Positions 51,806-62,890 of a DNA stretch of 64,000 bases are shown piece by piece. The notes beneath the pieces were generated by a model, which ran no database searches, was not told where the DNA came from, and saw only the letters and a list, made by a program, of their open reading frames with translations. The number at the start of each line of letters is the position of its first letter. The first letter of the stretch is position 1. The translations under genes and the position numbers were made by a program. Source of the DNA: Carposina sasakii (lineage: Eukaryota; Arthropoda; Insecta; Lepidoptera; Carposinidae). The DNA is taken from positions 3,233,115 through 3,297,114 of the forward strand of contig CP053161.1 in NCBI GenBank assembly GCA_014607495.2. The letters run 5' to 3'.

Positions 51806-52783
51806 TTTGTCAATATTAGATAAATACAAATATTAGATAGTACTTACTCAAAGTACGAGTACATTAAAAGAAAATTATTTACTTATGGTGAGCTAAAAGT
51901 TAACTAAAATATTAATGGAAACATAGTGCATTACTTTATGCACTGAGCAGATTCGAAGGAGAAATTACAGGAGAAACAAACAAAGAACCTCGGGATAGGA
52001 TAAAAGAAACAATGCATTATCCCGAAGCTCTCCCGGGATGCTGTGGTTAGAACAAATAATCTCCAATACTGGAATATGTAAAAATATTCCCGTTCATTTG
52101 CAAATACATATGAATAAAAGAAAATTGATTCCAAGCATAGTCTGTTTCGAGATTTTATTCGCTTTTTAGTTTTTTCCTTATTATTATTTCTTCTAACCCA
52201 TTAGCAGCAGTAGATATACCTAATAGAATACTGTTAGTAATTCTGTACTTATACTGCTGGGAAAACTGATTAGGAATTGAAACGTTAAATTTTTATCAAA
52301 ATTGCTTCACCCCAAGTCTTATAGCACTCAAAATGCTTTTAAAATCGAGTAAAATGTTTAATAGCTTGTTTTGAACCAAAAAATCACTAGATCAAATATG
52401 ATTCTGTATGATTCATTCAAAACAACTTAATCTAAAAACGTAATTTCCGACAAACGAAAGAAAACAAAGTAGTCTCTTATCACATTTTAACTTTTACCAT
52501 AACTTTAAAAACAAATTGCATTTTATACTTCTTTCCACAACTTTACCGGACGATCGACCCGAACAGTTCCCGGAATAGTTCTCGTAATAGTTCCTGTCTA
52601 GTTCACAAGGAGATGATCGATTAAGATGAGCCATAAAGACGAGTTACAGTTTTATTTAATGGCTCGGAATCTGCTAAAGTTCCGCGAACTATTGGAGAAA
52701 AATGAAACTAAATCGGAACTATATGAGGAAAAGATTTTCGGTTGTTAAATATTATCGGTTTTATTTGAAACACATTAATGTAT
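51806..52783. other. Unassigned AT-rich DNA
   Basis: Nothing was recognised. Confidence 0.35.
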
Positions 52784-52925
52784 AAAAGGGTTTGTTTCCG
52801 AGTCATGGATGTTTCTATACTTATCTATGTATTTATATACCGTTGCTTGTACCCACGACACAAGACCTTATGGATCTTAATGTGGGACTAAGTTAATATG
52901 TTGTGAAGTGTGTGATAATTTATTT
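52784..52925 (+). repeat. SINE 'C2', headless copy
   Basis: GTTTGTTTCCGAGTCATGGA, TATCTATGTATTTATATACC and CTTAATGTGGGACTAAG give the distal body of the SINE. The tRNA head is missing, consistent with 5' truncation. Confidence 0.8.
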
Positions 52926-53019
52926 ATTTATAAAGATCAAATGTAACTAGCCGTTTAAGCTCTAGAGCGTGCCAAAGAAATATACATATATACAAACATA
53001 CACTGGATCTTCTTTCTTC

Positions 53020-53280
53020 TTCTTCAGCCTATTGCAGTCCACTGCTGGACGTAGGCCTCCCCCAGGGCACGCCACAAGACTACTGCCACAGGGGGGTTTT
53101 GCCCACGCTGGGCAGGCGGGTTGGTGACTGCAGTGCGATTTACAGACTATGTCGTCAGTACGGGAGGCGCTGCTGCCCACCTCTTAAACAACACTTAATC
53201 GCCTCGTACGATACCCACGGGCAGGCAGGGGTGGTACAAACTCTACTCTGCCGGCACCAAGCCGCCGCACTGGCGTGCAC
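53020..53280 (-). repeat. RTE-like tail family, long copy
   Basis: TTCTTCTTCAGCCTATTGCA, GGACGTAGGCCTCCCCCAGG, AGGCGGGTTGGTGACTGCAG, GGAGGCGCTGCTGCCCACC and CGCCTCGTACGATACCCACG show the full order of the family in reverse. Short open frames on both strands here are shadows. Confidence 0.85.
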
Positions 53281-53370
53281 TGGATAAACATAACTTAACT
53301 TGTCACTTCCGCAATCGACATAATTCTGCTTTAAGTTCGTGGTTACCACGCCAGTCGTAGCAACCAGTAT

Positions 53371-53458
53371 AAAGAAAATATTTGCTCTTGTAGCAATAGG
53401 TATAGACAGTTACATCACTATCTATAGGTATATTCCTATAAGAGCAAATATTTTCTTT
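53371..53458. repeat. Hairpin, 19 bp perfect stem, 88 bp total
   Basis: AAAGAAAATATTTGCTCTT at 53371-53389 is the exact reverse complement of AAGAGCAAATATTTTCTTT at 53440-53458. Inside, ATAGGTATAGACAGT faces ACTATCTATAGG imperfectly. A small MITE or hairpin element is possible. Only this copy is seen. Confidence 0.7.
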
Positions 53459-54024
53459 TCTTCTCTTTATTACTTCCTGAACAAAATTCATATCAAGTGA
53501 CAGCACTGCCAGTACGAGGATATACCTTAAATTACATAAAATACTACGTGACAAAATCACAAAACCAACACGTCTTACGTCAGTATACGAGTACCTCTCA
53601 ATAAAACCACGTTATCGAATATCATCATATACTCGGAGACAGGACGCAAGTACTCTCTTAAGGCTGTGTCGCTGTCACCTAATACATTTTGCTCCGAGAC
53701 AGGGAGCTGTCACGGCGTCACTGTGACGAACCCATGGAGCATACTCTAAGAGGAGGTGCTCAAGTGCAGTTTAACAGCGCTGTGTAAGCAATACACTAAG
53801 TAGGATTCGAAACCAGGTTAAATGACTTTGATTGTCACAGCTCCTTTTGATAAGTGCTCCATTGAGGAGCTAGTACGAAATACGTCAAGTGAAGTAGCAG
53901 GTGTCACTTACTTTTAATGTGCACATGTGAACAGGTACAAGAATATTATAGGTACAGGTGTTAGTAATATTAAAACGAAAACTTCAAAGTGAATATATAA
54001 TAAATTTTTCTGTTGTATTAAAGT
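53459..54024. other. Unassigned DNA
   Basis: Nothing was recognised. GAGACAGG and AGGAGGTGCTC words recur weakly. Confidence 0.35.
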
Positions 54025-54262
54025 AGACATGGCAGTTTGTGGCGTGCCCTGGGGGAGGCCACAAGACTGCCATGGGGTATTTGCCCATAGTCACCACGCT
54101 GGGCAGGCGGGTTGGTGACCGCAGTTTGTATTTTGGACTATGTTGTCAACACGGGAGGCGCTGCTACCCACCTTCCGGAAACCCTTAATCGCCTCATACA
54201 ATACCCACGGGCAGACTAGAGGTGGTACGAATTCTACTTTGCTGGCACCACGCGGCCATTAG
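54025..54262 (-). repeat. RTE-like tail family, with a foldback at its 3' end
   Basis: Most of the copy is in minus orientation (GGGCAGGCGGGTTGGTGACC to CCACGGGCAGACTAGAGG). The first 45 bp (ATGGCAGTTTGTGGC...GCCACAAGACTGCCAT, 54031-54075) form a palindrome. In it a GTGGCGTGCCCTGGGGGAGG segment appears in plus orientation in place of the normal tail. Confidence 0.75.
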
Positions 54263-54329
54263 TTATTAAGTAGTAATAATTACACCGTTGAAGATTTTGT
54301 AATAAGCCAGTAAAAAGCTTATATTTATG

Positions 54330-54350
54330 TATATATATATATATATATTA
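54330..54350. repeat. (TA)n microsatellite
   Basis: A run of about ten TA dinucleotides follows TTATGTA. Confidence 0.85.
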
Positions 54351-54424
54351 TTGTTTAAGTATTATATACGTTTAATTGTGTCTGTACACATCATTACCTT
54401 TGTAACTTATTGATCTCACTTTGC

Positions 54425-54555
54425 TCTCTGGTATGCTGGAAGAAATCTCTTGCAAAGATAAGCGCGCCTTTGTATGCATTTCTTTTGTAAATTTTTCTGA
54501 ATTTTTTGTAATGTCTTTGTGTACAATAAGCAATAAAGAATAAGAATAAGAAAGC
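54425..54555 (+). mobile_element. LINE 3' end 'J', copy 2
   Basis: GTATGCTGGAAGAAATCTCTTG, AAGATAAGCGCGCCTTTGTA and TTTGTGTACAATAAGCAATA are followed by AAGAATAAGAATAAG. It is colinear with 34150-34270 and 57505-57628. Confidence 0.75.
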
Positions 54556-54674
54556 TGCCTTTGCAGGAGAGATAAGGTTTTCTATGCTGCTATGTTTGCT
54601 GATGTCCATCAATCAAATCCATTGACGTCATGGACCACACAGACATATAGACACGACTGTGCTCACATAATAGG

Positions 54675-54830
54675 TTAACCAGAACTACAAGATAATAGTG
54701 GAGATCCGACAGCCACGCATAATATAATCAGTGACGAGAGATAATACCCGAGTTCCTTAGACGACTGTTACGACGTGCACGGAAGAAGATGCAGCTGATG
54801 TATTCTAGTGAAGCCCTGAGAGGAATCAAT
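54675..54830 (+). repeat. Repeat 'C', diverged long copy
   Basis: AACCAGAACTACAAGATAAT, CGACAGCCACGC, CGAGTTCCTTAGACGACTG and GGAAGAAGATGCAGCTGATG then GTGAAGCCC match the 190 bp unit with an internal deletion. Confidence 0.65.
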
Positions 54831-54864
54831 ATGATTAGTCGATGTCATACGCAAACATAGCAAC

Positions 54865-55199
54865 ATGATGATGATGATGATCTCTGGCCGTATTTCGGCC
54901 AAGGCAACCAATCTCTACGGAGGTACGCAGGAGATATTATAGTGCACAAGTATGTGCGCAAACACAGATACACTCTCTATTCCGTTACTCTCATTAGTTC
55001 GATGGGACGGACAGCCGACACGACCGGAAAGAGATCAGGCGCAGGACCAACGTTTTTACGTGCTTTCCGAGGCACGAGCTTTACAACATTAAAATCTGTA
55101 CATGAAATAAATTCATTGGTACAGGCCCGTGACTGGGATCGAACTTACGCCTCCCGCTTGGAAGGTGCACGTCTTAACCACTGGGCTATCAGCGCTTGT
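54865..55199 (-). repeat. SINE 'D' with GAT tail
   Basis: A GATGATGATGATGAT run at 54866-54880 precedes CTCTGGCCGTATTTCGGCCA, GCACAAGTATGTGCGCAAAC and GGCCCGTGACTGGGATCG. The head TAGCCCAGTGGTTAAGACG follows on the minus strand. A 12 bp internal deletion and other small gaps separate it from 12099-12442. Confidence 0.85.
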
Positions 55200-55258
55200 T
55201 GGGCTATGTGGCGTATAGCAGCATACATAGTAAAGTAAATCTCTGTTGAAAATGCAGC

Positions 55259-55896
55259 TTAGGGTCAGTTCACACCGAGACGCGACGCGACGCGACGATA
55301 CTCAAAGAGGCCAATGATTTCGCGCTGCGCCGCGCGTCGTCGCGAGACGCATCGCAACGTCGCGAGGCGCATCTTTAAAAACGTAGCAGGACGACGCCTC
55401 GCTGCGCAGCGAGATGCCGCGAGGCGCAGCGGAACGTATCTACTAGCCGCGGGCGCCGCGCGGCCCCGCCCGCGCCCTCCCGCAGTCTACTTCCTCTTCT
55501 GCAAGAAGTCCGATTATAACAAGATCCCAGTCTATCATTATATTGTCAATCGAGCACTCGACCGAACTGCATCAAGTCTGGACGGAAATAGTAGAGAAGT
55601 CGCCACAGCGGCCTCAGGCTGCGCCTCGCGGCGTCGCGCTGCGTCGCGCGGCACCGCGAAACGCAGCACCGCTCTTGCACGCCGCGCGTACCGGCGATGC
55701 ACCGCTGCGTCACGATACGTCGCGCTACGCCGCGAGGCACCTCGAGGCGCAGTGCTGCGTGGTGCAACGTAATCTGAATTCTCACAATGTAATGTGTATC
55801 TTTTCGTGTAGTGAATAAAGTGTATTCTGAGTCGCTCTATGAAAAATGTGCGCGCAGCGTCGCGCCGCGTCGCGTCTCGGTGTGAACTGACCCTTA
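55259..55896. mobile_element. Harbinger-type MITE, 632 bp, GC-rich
   Basis: TTA occurs at 55259-55261 and 55894-55896. The element (55262-55893) starts GGGTCAGTTCACACCGAGAC and ends with its reverse complement followed by the duplication. A 3 bp TTA target duplication with GGG...TTCACAC termini is the PIF/Harbinger signature. The interior is far more GC-rich than anything else here and packed with CGACGCG, GCGTCGCG and GCGAGGCG words. Long Arg/Ala-rich open frames on both strands (up to 152 codons) follow from that composition and are not genes. Confidence 0.93.
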
Positions 55897-56527
55897 AACA
55901 AAATTCTGACGCCATTCGTAGCAGATGCTACGGACTACGAACCGACTACGGTCGTAGCATAGTACGCTATTATTCTTTGCAATACAGTGCTGAACATAAA
56001 TGCTTTACATAAATAGATACATATAAATATTGTTTAATTACAAATCGCATACCCAGCTAGTTCAGCACACATAGTTCAGCTTCCATAAAAAAATACTTCC
56101 AATTCAGAATGATGGGATGATTGATTGCACAAAGGTTTTACATAATTAACAAGCAGTAAACAATGGTTAACTGTCAAAATAATAATTTATGTATTCATAA
56201 AGTCGGCCTCACCCAGTAAATATCCCAAGTTCCCTGTAGAAAAGCTTAGCAACGCCATTATAACCATCCTCCATTAATTCACTTCCAAACAGCCATTTAG
56301 CGAAAACAATTAAAGATGAAAAAGCACTGCCAAAACATTGAAAAATAACCGTTCCATCAAAACAAAAGTTCCCGCGTCCATTGTTAATCAACGCCCAAAA
56401 TAGCGAACAAAAACCGCTGCCTGATTTTGGAACTTGCGATTGGTCGGAAACGTCAAAAGATGGCTACGTGATTCGAGGATTAAATAATAGAAAAAATATA
56501 CACGACCATGATCCCAAAATGGGGTAA
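55897..56527. other. Unassigned AT-rich DNA
   Basis: Nothing was recognised. Confidence 0.35.
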
Positions 56528-56725
56528 CTAGAACTGCGAGATCATGAAGGAAATCCTATAGTAACGTTTACCGTAGCGGGGTTAGATGCAAATGTCTAGT
56601 AACAAGTTGCTAGATCATCGGCAGAGAGGAGGCTCCTGAGCTCCTTAGTCGTTTTTTACAACATGCACGGAAGGAGATACAGTTAATGTATTTTAAGTGA
56701 AACCCCGCATTAGCACAAGATTTAT
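56528..56725 (+). repeat. Repeat 'C', most complete copy
   Basis: AACTAGAACTGCGAGATCATG, GTTTACCGTAGCGGGGTTAG, AACAAGTTGCTAGATCATCG, CTCCTTAGTCG and ACGGAAGGAGATACAGTTAA, then CCCGCATTAGCACAAG, show the whole unit. No inverted ends were found, so it is not an obvious MITE. Confidence 0.7.
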
Positions 56726-56734
56726 AAAAACACA

Positions 56735-56866
56735 AATTCGTCATCCGAGTAATTGACCCGGTAGCTCAGTGGTAAGAGCGCTGGCACGGAATGCAGAGAT
56801 CGTGCGCTCGATTCCCACTCGGGTGAAGAATTTTTTCCATTTCTTTATTAATAACTTTATAAAAAC
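56735..56866 (+). repeat. tRNA-like SINE 'K', short copy
   Basis: CAAATTCGTCATCCGAGTAA is followed by the head GACCCGGTAGCTCAGTGGT to GCTCGATTCCCACTCGGGT and the tail TTTTTTCCATTTCTTTATT. The long leader is absent. The head keeps both A-box and B-box words but has a poorly pairing anticodon arm. Confidence 0.8.
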
Positions 56867-57504
56867 ACATTTATTTATATTTATAATCTATCGGTTTAAA
56901 ATATCTGTGTATTTTGAACAGTAACACGAGTTTGATGTTTTAACAGTGAGTACTTTCGAAACTGCAACCGATCGCAACTTGTAAAATCAGCCTGTGGATG
57001 CTATAAATAGCCGAACGGAAACAAAGTCAGTTGTTCTCAACAAAGTTCTGTTAGGACGGACATTATCCGGGGAAAACCAATGATGCGCGATTTATAGCCT
57101 ACTTATATGTGCTACTTATGAGCTCGTTATGGAGTGGCCTACTTGTACTGTAGACTGTACATGTGGAAATATTCCAGATTTTCACCCTTATCTATAAGGA
57201 ATCAATTACTTTTTGCTACGTAATTTGTTTGCAACGTAATGACGACATAATTTTTCTACGCTTCAGCAATTGCTTCAGCTTATTAAGTAAATTTTTGAGT
57301 AAAATTAATTTTAATGATTTTTATTTCGGGGATATTTAACTATATAAACATGGAAATTAATTAGTCACAAAGATTACAGTTTAACTCACCCTTTGACAAG
57401 GCGGTCTCAAACCTCTTGGCAATTTACCTGAAATAAAAAAATATTTATTAGAATACATACTATGTTAATCCTAGGTAGGTAAAGTTACCTAATTGAAAAC
57501 TGAT
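56867..57504. other. Unassigned AT-rich DNA
   Basis: Nothing was recognised. Confidence 0.35.
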
Positions 57505-57628
57505 GGTTTGCTGGAAGAAATCTCCCTAAGAGATAAGCACACCTTTGTATATCTTTATTTTAAACTTTATTTGTGAAAACTTTACTGTGTACAATAAAGA
57601 ATAAGAGAGAGAGAGAGAGAGAGAGATC
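57505..57628 (+). mobile_element. LINE 3' end 'J', copy 3, with (AG)n tail
   Basis: TTTGCTGGAAGAAATCTCCC, AGATAAGCACACCTTTGTAT and TGTGTACAATAAAGAATAAG are followed by about eleven AG units. The dinucleotide run replaces the AATAAG tail of the other copies. Confidence 0.75.
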
Positions 57629-60575
57629 CTTTCCGAGAAATATGAAATAAACCCCTGACATTTGAGTGCTAGTAAAAGATATGACATGTGTGATTATTAA
57701 AGTAGATGTATTAACATTAATCTAAATTAATTAATCGGCCCTGTCGTTTGGATTGCTATGTTGATATGGGTGTGTGATTTTACAAAAATCTAAAAAGTAA
57801 GGATAATAAATACATAAGAGGAGGTTAAGAGTTGCACGGATCATTGACAAGTTACGAAGTAACCGTTTGTCTTGGTAGTGACATTAGATGAAAGGCATAT
57901 AATATAGAGAAGAGCGCTGGGCATGAATGTGGATGGTTATAGAAGAACAGGAAGACCTAAGAAGGACTATGTGAATAACAATATGAGTGTCTAAAAATGA
58001 GTAATGAGATGACGGATAATATGGATGAATGGAAGAAAAATACATATAACGCCGACCTCGACTAGAATAGGAACAGGGCAGGAAGAAGTGAATTTATTAT
58101 AATTAATAGCACGATTTAAACGAGACTTTCGATGCAGGAAGCGAATGCAGGCTGTGTAGGGGATTAGCATTGACCGCTCGCACTGCCAGGCTTCCCTCCA
58201 GCGAGCAAGGTTGTGACATTGCAACTACTCGTACTTATTACCGATTACTCGTCGATTGTGTACAAACATTGCTAATTGGAGGTTGAATGCGAAGTAATTA
58301 TGGTACTCCGTTATTTCCGTTAGGCCTGTCGGAATTTTGGATTTCCTCTCATATCGGATATCGTAGGATATGTTCTTCTTTAAATATTTTTAGTTATTGC
58401 TTTTATCAATCTAGTTCAAATTCAATTTGATTTTCTTGTGATATACAGGTATAAAAAGGTTTAGCTTCTCTGTGCTCCTCCATTTTGGCATACAGATATA
58501 GAAAAACGTACAAAATAACAAAACATTTAAATAACAAATACATTTACATGGCAACAAACACAATATAGGCACTAAACATAAATATCAGCCCAATCGCTTC
58601 GTCATGAAAACATAAAAGAACTTCAGTCTCCCTCGGTTTTTCATTACTATGAATATTATCATGAAATATTTTTAGACTTATTTCTGTTCCCACTATGCTG
58701 TGGCTGTGGGACGTCCCTTATGTACTTGCAGTTCTTGCTACCCCGTTTCGGGAACATAGCCGTGTCAGTCAATATATATGTTATTTAGCGTTGACCTGAA
58801 AACTTTTAAATAAATAATTCAATCGGCCAATTTGGAAATCGCTAGTAATAACCACAGGGCCGGTTTTCGGTCGATATTTCGCTCGATAATTGACCACAAA
58901 TAGGTGACCACAGTTCGGCCCTGATGAATCAAATGTTTCGCAAATTGAAGCGAATTTAAAGCTCATGTTCGGTCGGTAAAGAAAGAGTATTCGTTGCTAT
59001 TGATTGATAAGTGCAATCATGTTGGTTGTGAATGTTAATTTATTTTGAGGTATGTAATTTGTAACATTAACAATATTTTTGTAGCCTGATAAATGGGTTA
59101 TTTAATAACTATTACTGGCGAACCAATACTAATGCTGTTTATTTTCTAAAAAAAAAATGGCAGACGTACACCTGGGATACTGCAATATGGATTTAATAAA
59201 ATACGATGAAAAATCTGTGAATGTTTCTTTTTGTATCTAAAATAACAAGTGTATTAGTGCTTTAGGCATTCAAGTAATAATGAAAATATCATAATTGATT
59301 GTTACGCTTTCGCGATAGTAAGCCAATCAGTATAAAAGTTAGCCATATTAATGTTCTCTACTAAAACAAACAATAAGTCATACAGCAAATTAATAAAAGG
59401 TAATCTATAAGCAATATAAAGCTAGGGGGTTGCTAGGAGGTTGGGGGGTGTACTACCCGGTAACTGGGCGGTAATTGGTGCTAGTCCAAGCTAAATCTAA
59501 TAGCGCTGATGCAAAGGTGAAGACATGGTTATGAGCGCAGCGGGTAATGAGGTGCCGGCTTTATTTGCAATCACTGTGAAATTAGATCAGCATGTGTTTT
59601 GTCGTGAAAGATTGCGAAGTTTTTTGCATTTTGGTTGTTGTTCAACAATCTTAATTTATTTCGGGGTTACATTTCATCAAGTTAAGGTTAACTTTGACTG
59701 AACACAGATAGGTATTGTTATTTTCTAAAAATGACTTTTCGAAGATTACTTAAATCCAAACAAAATAAAGAACTTTAAGTATACCTTTTATTCTAAATCT
59801 ATATTTCTTTCTTTAAATGCCTTTGAAAAATAACGAAGACAGATTCCCTGCGATCCAACTTTGAATAAAATCCTTGAGTCAAAACTTTCAGGCCGACTCT
59901 ACAAAGTTGTAATCAAGTTTAAAAGATGTGACACTTATTTGTTTTGTTTTCACATATCCATAGTTCTAACGTTGCCTTACAAGTGATAAAATTAATAAAT
60001 AAAAGAAAAGTAGCATACTTTAAAAGCGAATCGAATCCGCTACTTTACATAATAAAATCACAGCCTAAGAACTTTACCATCTTTGTTGCAGCTTTCATAA
60101 CTATCCGTTTGTTTTCAGAGAGAAGAAAAACAAAAGTCACTTTTCCCAGTTCCCCTTACTTTATCAGAGCTTTTGTTTATTCTCATTTTGTACATTCTGC
60201 TTCTGGAATAAAATAAAAGGGAACATAGCCCGGGGATTTTAACTGCATATTATTTGAATATGGTTTCATAATGACGCTATCTTATCTCAGTCTCGTGTTT
60301 TAAACGACTATGCTATTTCTCTTACGACTAGTTTAGTCTGAACTCTATGTATTTTTATGTATATTCAGTCGCAAATATTTGAACAGGTATTGCATTATAG
60401 CTTGGCTAAGAAATCTCCGGTATCTCTGTGACTTGTCATTTTCACACCCTGTACTCGTTCATATTCAGCAGTTTTTAGTCTTTTAGTTTGTCAAAGAATA
60501 AGGCAATTTTTGTTCAATCACTCTAACCACGTCGGCTGTATGCACTTATTAGACTGCCCTTTTTATGTTTTTACT
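57629..60575. other. 2.9 kb mostly unassigned AT-rich DNA
   Basis: A minus-strand piece of repeat C lies at 58683-58760 (CCCACTATGCTGTGGCTGTG, GTACTTGCAGTTCTTGCTAC). Frames of 60-90 codons have no motif. Nothing else was recognised. Confidence 0.4.
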
Positions 60576-60914
60576 AGTGGACGCTCGCGACTCCGTCCGC
60601 GTGGACTGCAGAAAAAACAAAATGTCGAAATTATCCGGGATAAAAAACATTTTCCCGGAATAAAAAGTAGCCTATCTGTTAAGTGGGACCTGTCACAATA
60701 TAATACTGAAATCTGCATCAAAATCCGTTCAGCAGTTTCTGAGATTAGCGTGCACAAACGTACAGACAAACTGACAGACAAAAATTCCAAAATCGTTCTT
60801 TTGGGTACTATTGCGTTGATAAAGGTCTCCTATAATATTTTGCTCATATATCTTGCATGTACAGACAGCGATCCGTTACATTTTTTATTATACTCGTATG
60901 TATATATATAGATT
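60576..60914 (+). repeat. Interspersed repeat 'F', full-length copy
   Basis: TAGTGGACGCTCGCGACTCC, GGACTGCAGAAAAAACAAAA, AAGTGGGACCTGTCACAATA, AGTTTCTGAGATTAGCGTGC and CAGCGATCCGTTACATTTTT are present. It is colinear with the inverted copy at 12850-13190. A 133-codon frame covering it is a repeat shadow. Confidence 0.75.
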
Positions 60915-61728
60915 TATAAAATATACAGCATAATACATATAAAAAATCCAATCTATTTTGATACACCTATCCTTCGTTTAATTATATATAACAAAAAGAG
61001 TTTTTTTTAGAACGATTTCTACCTACCTCCGCAGTTTTCCCAATATCATAACAATTTGGTATTTTCACAAGCACACGGACGGAATCACAGGCTTTCTGTT
61101 GGTCATACTCCTGAAGCTGAACAGCCCCCAAGGGGCACATCTGCCCCGCTAGCCCCTCCGACCCCTCCCTGGGTCACCGGGTTACGAGAGAGATAAATAA
61201 CTGAGATTTTAGGGACCGCTCAACATATCACGCGCCATGATTAAGCATTATGTCATGTTGCTGGAAATAGGGCTGGATCAAGACGAATTTATATAAGAAA
61301 TAAATTGTTTTATGTCAGATAACTGACATAGAAATGCTGTTCCATCCATAGTAGTTTAATTATAAAAGTAAACAAAAATATTCCTTTCAACAAAGAGTGT
61401 TTTTGGATAAGTTAAAAGAAACTCCCAAAACTTATCGGAAAAACATTTCTCCGTGTATACCTTTCGTAGCCTACTGCTACTACAAAATGTTGCCAAATAT
61501 TAAGTAATAATTGATATTATTGACAACCCTATTCTAATCTTCAGTCAGAAAAAGATAAACGTAAAGTTTCTGCAGAGATTTTATATTCAAACTTGTCGGA
61601 AAAAAATTTTTCATCGCTTAAGTTAACTAACTTAAAAGCATCTTAAATAAGAAGATAAAGCATAGCACTTACCGATTTTACTTAACAAAATTATATGTCA
61701 CTTATTCTTTTTTTTTCTTTATTTATCA
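60915..61728. other. Unassigned DNA
   Basis: A C-rich patch (61125-61175, CCCCAAGGGG, GCCCCTCCGACCCCTCCC) stands out from the AT-rich background. Nothing else was recognised. Confidence 0.35.
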
Positions 61729-61905
61729 ACTAGCGGTCGCCCACGACTTCGTCTGCATGAAAGGGAATTATACACGTGCGTATACACATAAAAATTTCTC
61801 TTGAATCTATAACAAAAAAAACCGCATCAAAATCCGTTGCGCAGTTTTAATAATCTGAGCATACATAAGGACAGACAGCGGGAAGCGACTTTGTTTTATA
61901 ATATG
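61729..61905 (+). repeat. Interspersed repeat, CGCATCAAAATCCGTTGCG type
   Basis: AACTAGCGGTCGCCCACGAC, ATTTCTCTTGAATC, ACCGCATCAAAATCCGTTGC and ACATAAGGACAGACAGCGGG are colinear with 7858-8050 and 18955-19165. The CTAGCGG start recalls repeat F. Confidence 0.65.
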
Positions 61906-62481
61906 AAGTGAAGTTATTAGATATGACATTAAAACGATGTCTGTTGCATGTGACAACCCTAATCAAGACACAGGCGCATTGAGCTTTATACAACAAAACA
62001 ACATTGTTACGTCTCGGTTAATTTACATTCACAGTTGGAACTAACCTGGAACTAACGAGAACTTCCAAACGCGATTACGATCTAGTTCACATCTAGTTCC
62101 TATCTCGGAGAGATTGGCTTTTGACAAGTGCGCCTTAGTTTCTAACTATGTTAGTGTGGTTAGCACTTGGCATAGAAAATTATTTCTGAGAATTCTTCGT
62201 GGTGAAGGCTAAATCTTGTTGATGAAAACTGAATACTGAATTTGTTTGCTTAGGGACCGATTTTTTAAATAGCCTATCCGTATTTTTTTAACTTGTACAA
62301 GATAGAGACACTATCAACTTTATCCTTCAGATAAGTTATCTTTCAATTGGAAAATCGGCCCCAATTTATCTAATTCAGTATGTTTTATTTTGGGATTAAT
62401 TATGGGATTACCACACATGTACAGGGTGGTAATAACGATTAAAATAAAGAAAGTGTAGCTTAGAAAAAACAATAACAATAA
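61906..62481. other. Unassigned AT-rich DNA
   Basis: Nothing was recognised. Confidence 0.35.
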
Positions 62482-62578
62482 GTAAGAGCGCTGGCACGGA
62501 ATGCAGAGGTCGTGGGTTCGATTCCCACCCGGGTGAGGAATTTTTTCCATTTCTTTATTAATAATTTTATATTATATA
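62482..62578 (+). repeat. tRNA-like SINE 'K', 5'-truncated, first of a tandem pair
   Basis: The copy starts within the head at AAGAGCGCTGGCACGGAATG, includes B-box GGTTCGATTCCCACCCGGGT and ends with the TTTCTTTATTAATAATTTTA tail. The next copy begins immediately. Confidence 0.8.
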
Positions 62579-62890
62579 ATATCTTGACTAAGATAAAAAC
62601 ACTTCTCCATAATATAATCCGTTAGGATATGGTTGATCGTTTCATCATTAAAACATTGTGCTGAGGGATTCAGCTTTGTTTGCCGAGATTTTACTTATGT
62701 ATAGCTATCGGGATGATAAATAACGTTTCCAATAATGTAATTTGAAAAAGAGATGGTAAAATTCGTCATTCGAGTAATTGACCCGGTGGCTCAGTGGTAA
62801 AAGCGCTGGCACGGAATGCAGAGGTCCTGGGTTCGATTCCCACCCGGGTGAGGAATTTTTTCCATTTCTTTATTAATAATTTTATAATAA
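62579..62890 (+). repeat. tRNA-like SINE 'K', long copy, second of the pair
   Basis: The leader (ATATCTTGACTAAGATAA, TTGTTTGCCGAGATTTTAC, TATAGCTATCGGGATGA), head (GACCCGGTGGCTCAGTGG to GGTTCGATTCCCACCCGGGT) and tail (TTTTTTCCATTTCTTTATT) follow one another as at 14073-14398. Both members of the pair share the derived CCCACCCGGGTGAGG variant, which suggests they arose from one another or inserted as a dimer. Confidence 0.8.

Noticed and set aside
55314..55915. Arg/Ala-rich open frames on both strands (up to 152 codons)
   Set aside because: They lie entirely inside the GC-rich Harbinger MITE. Low stop density follows from CG-rich words.
62761..62851. Functional tRNA gene
   Set aside because: Acceptor, D and T arms are plausible, but the anticodon arm pairs poorly and position 33 would be C. 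The same head sits in several dispersed repeats with common leader and tail, so it is a SINE head.
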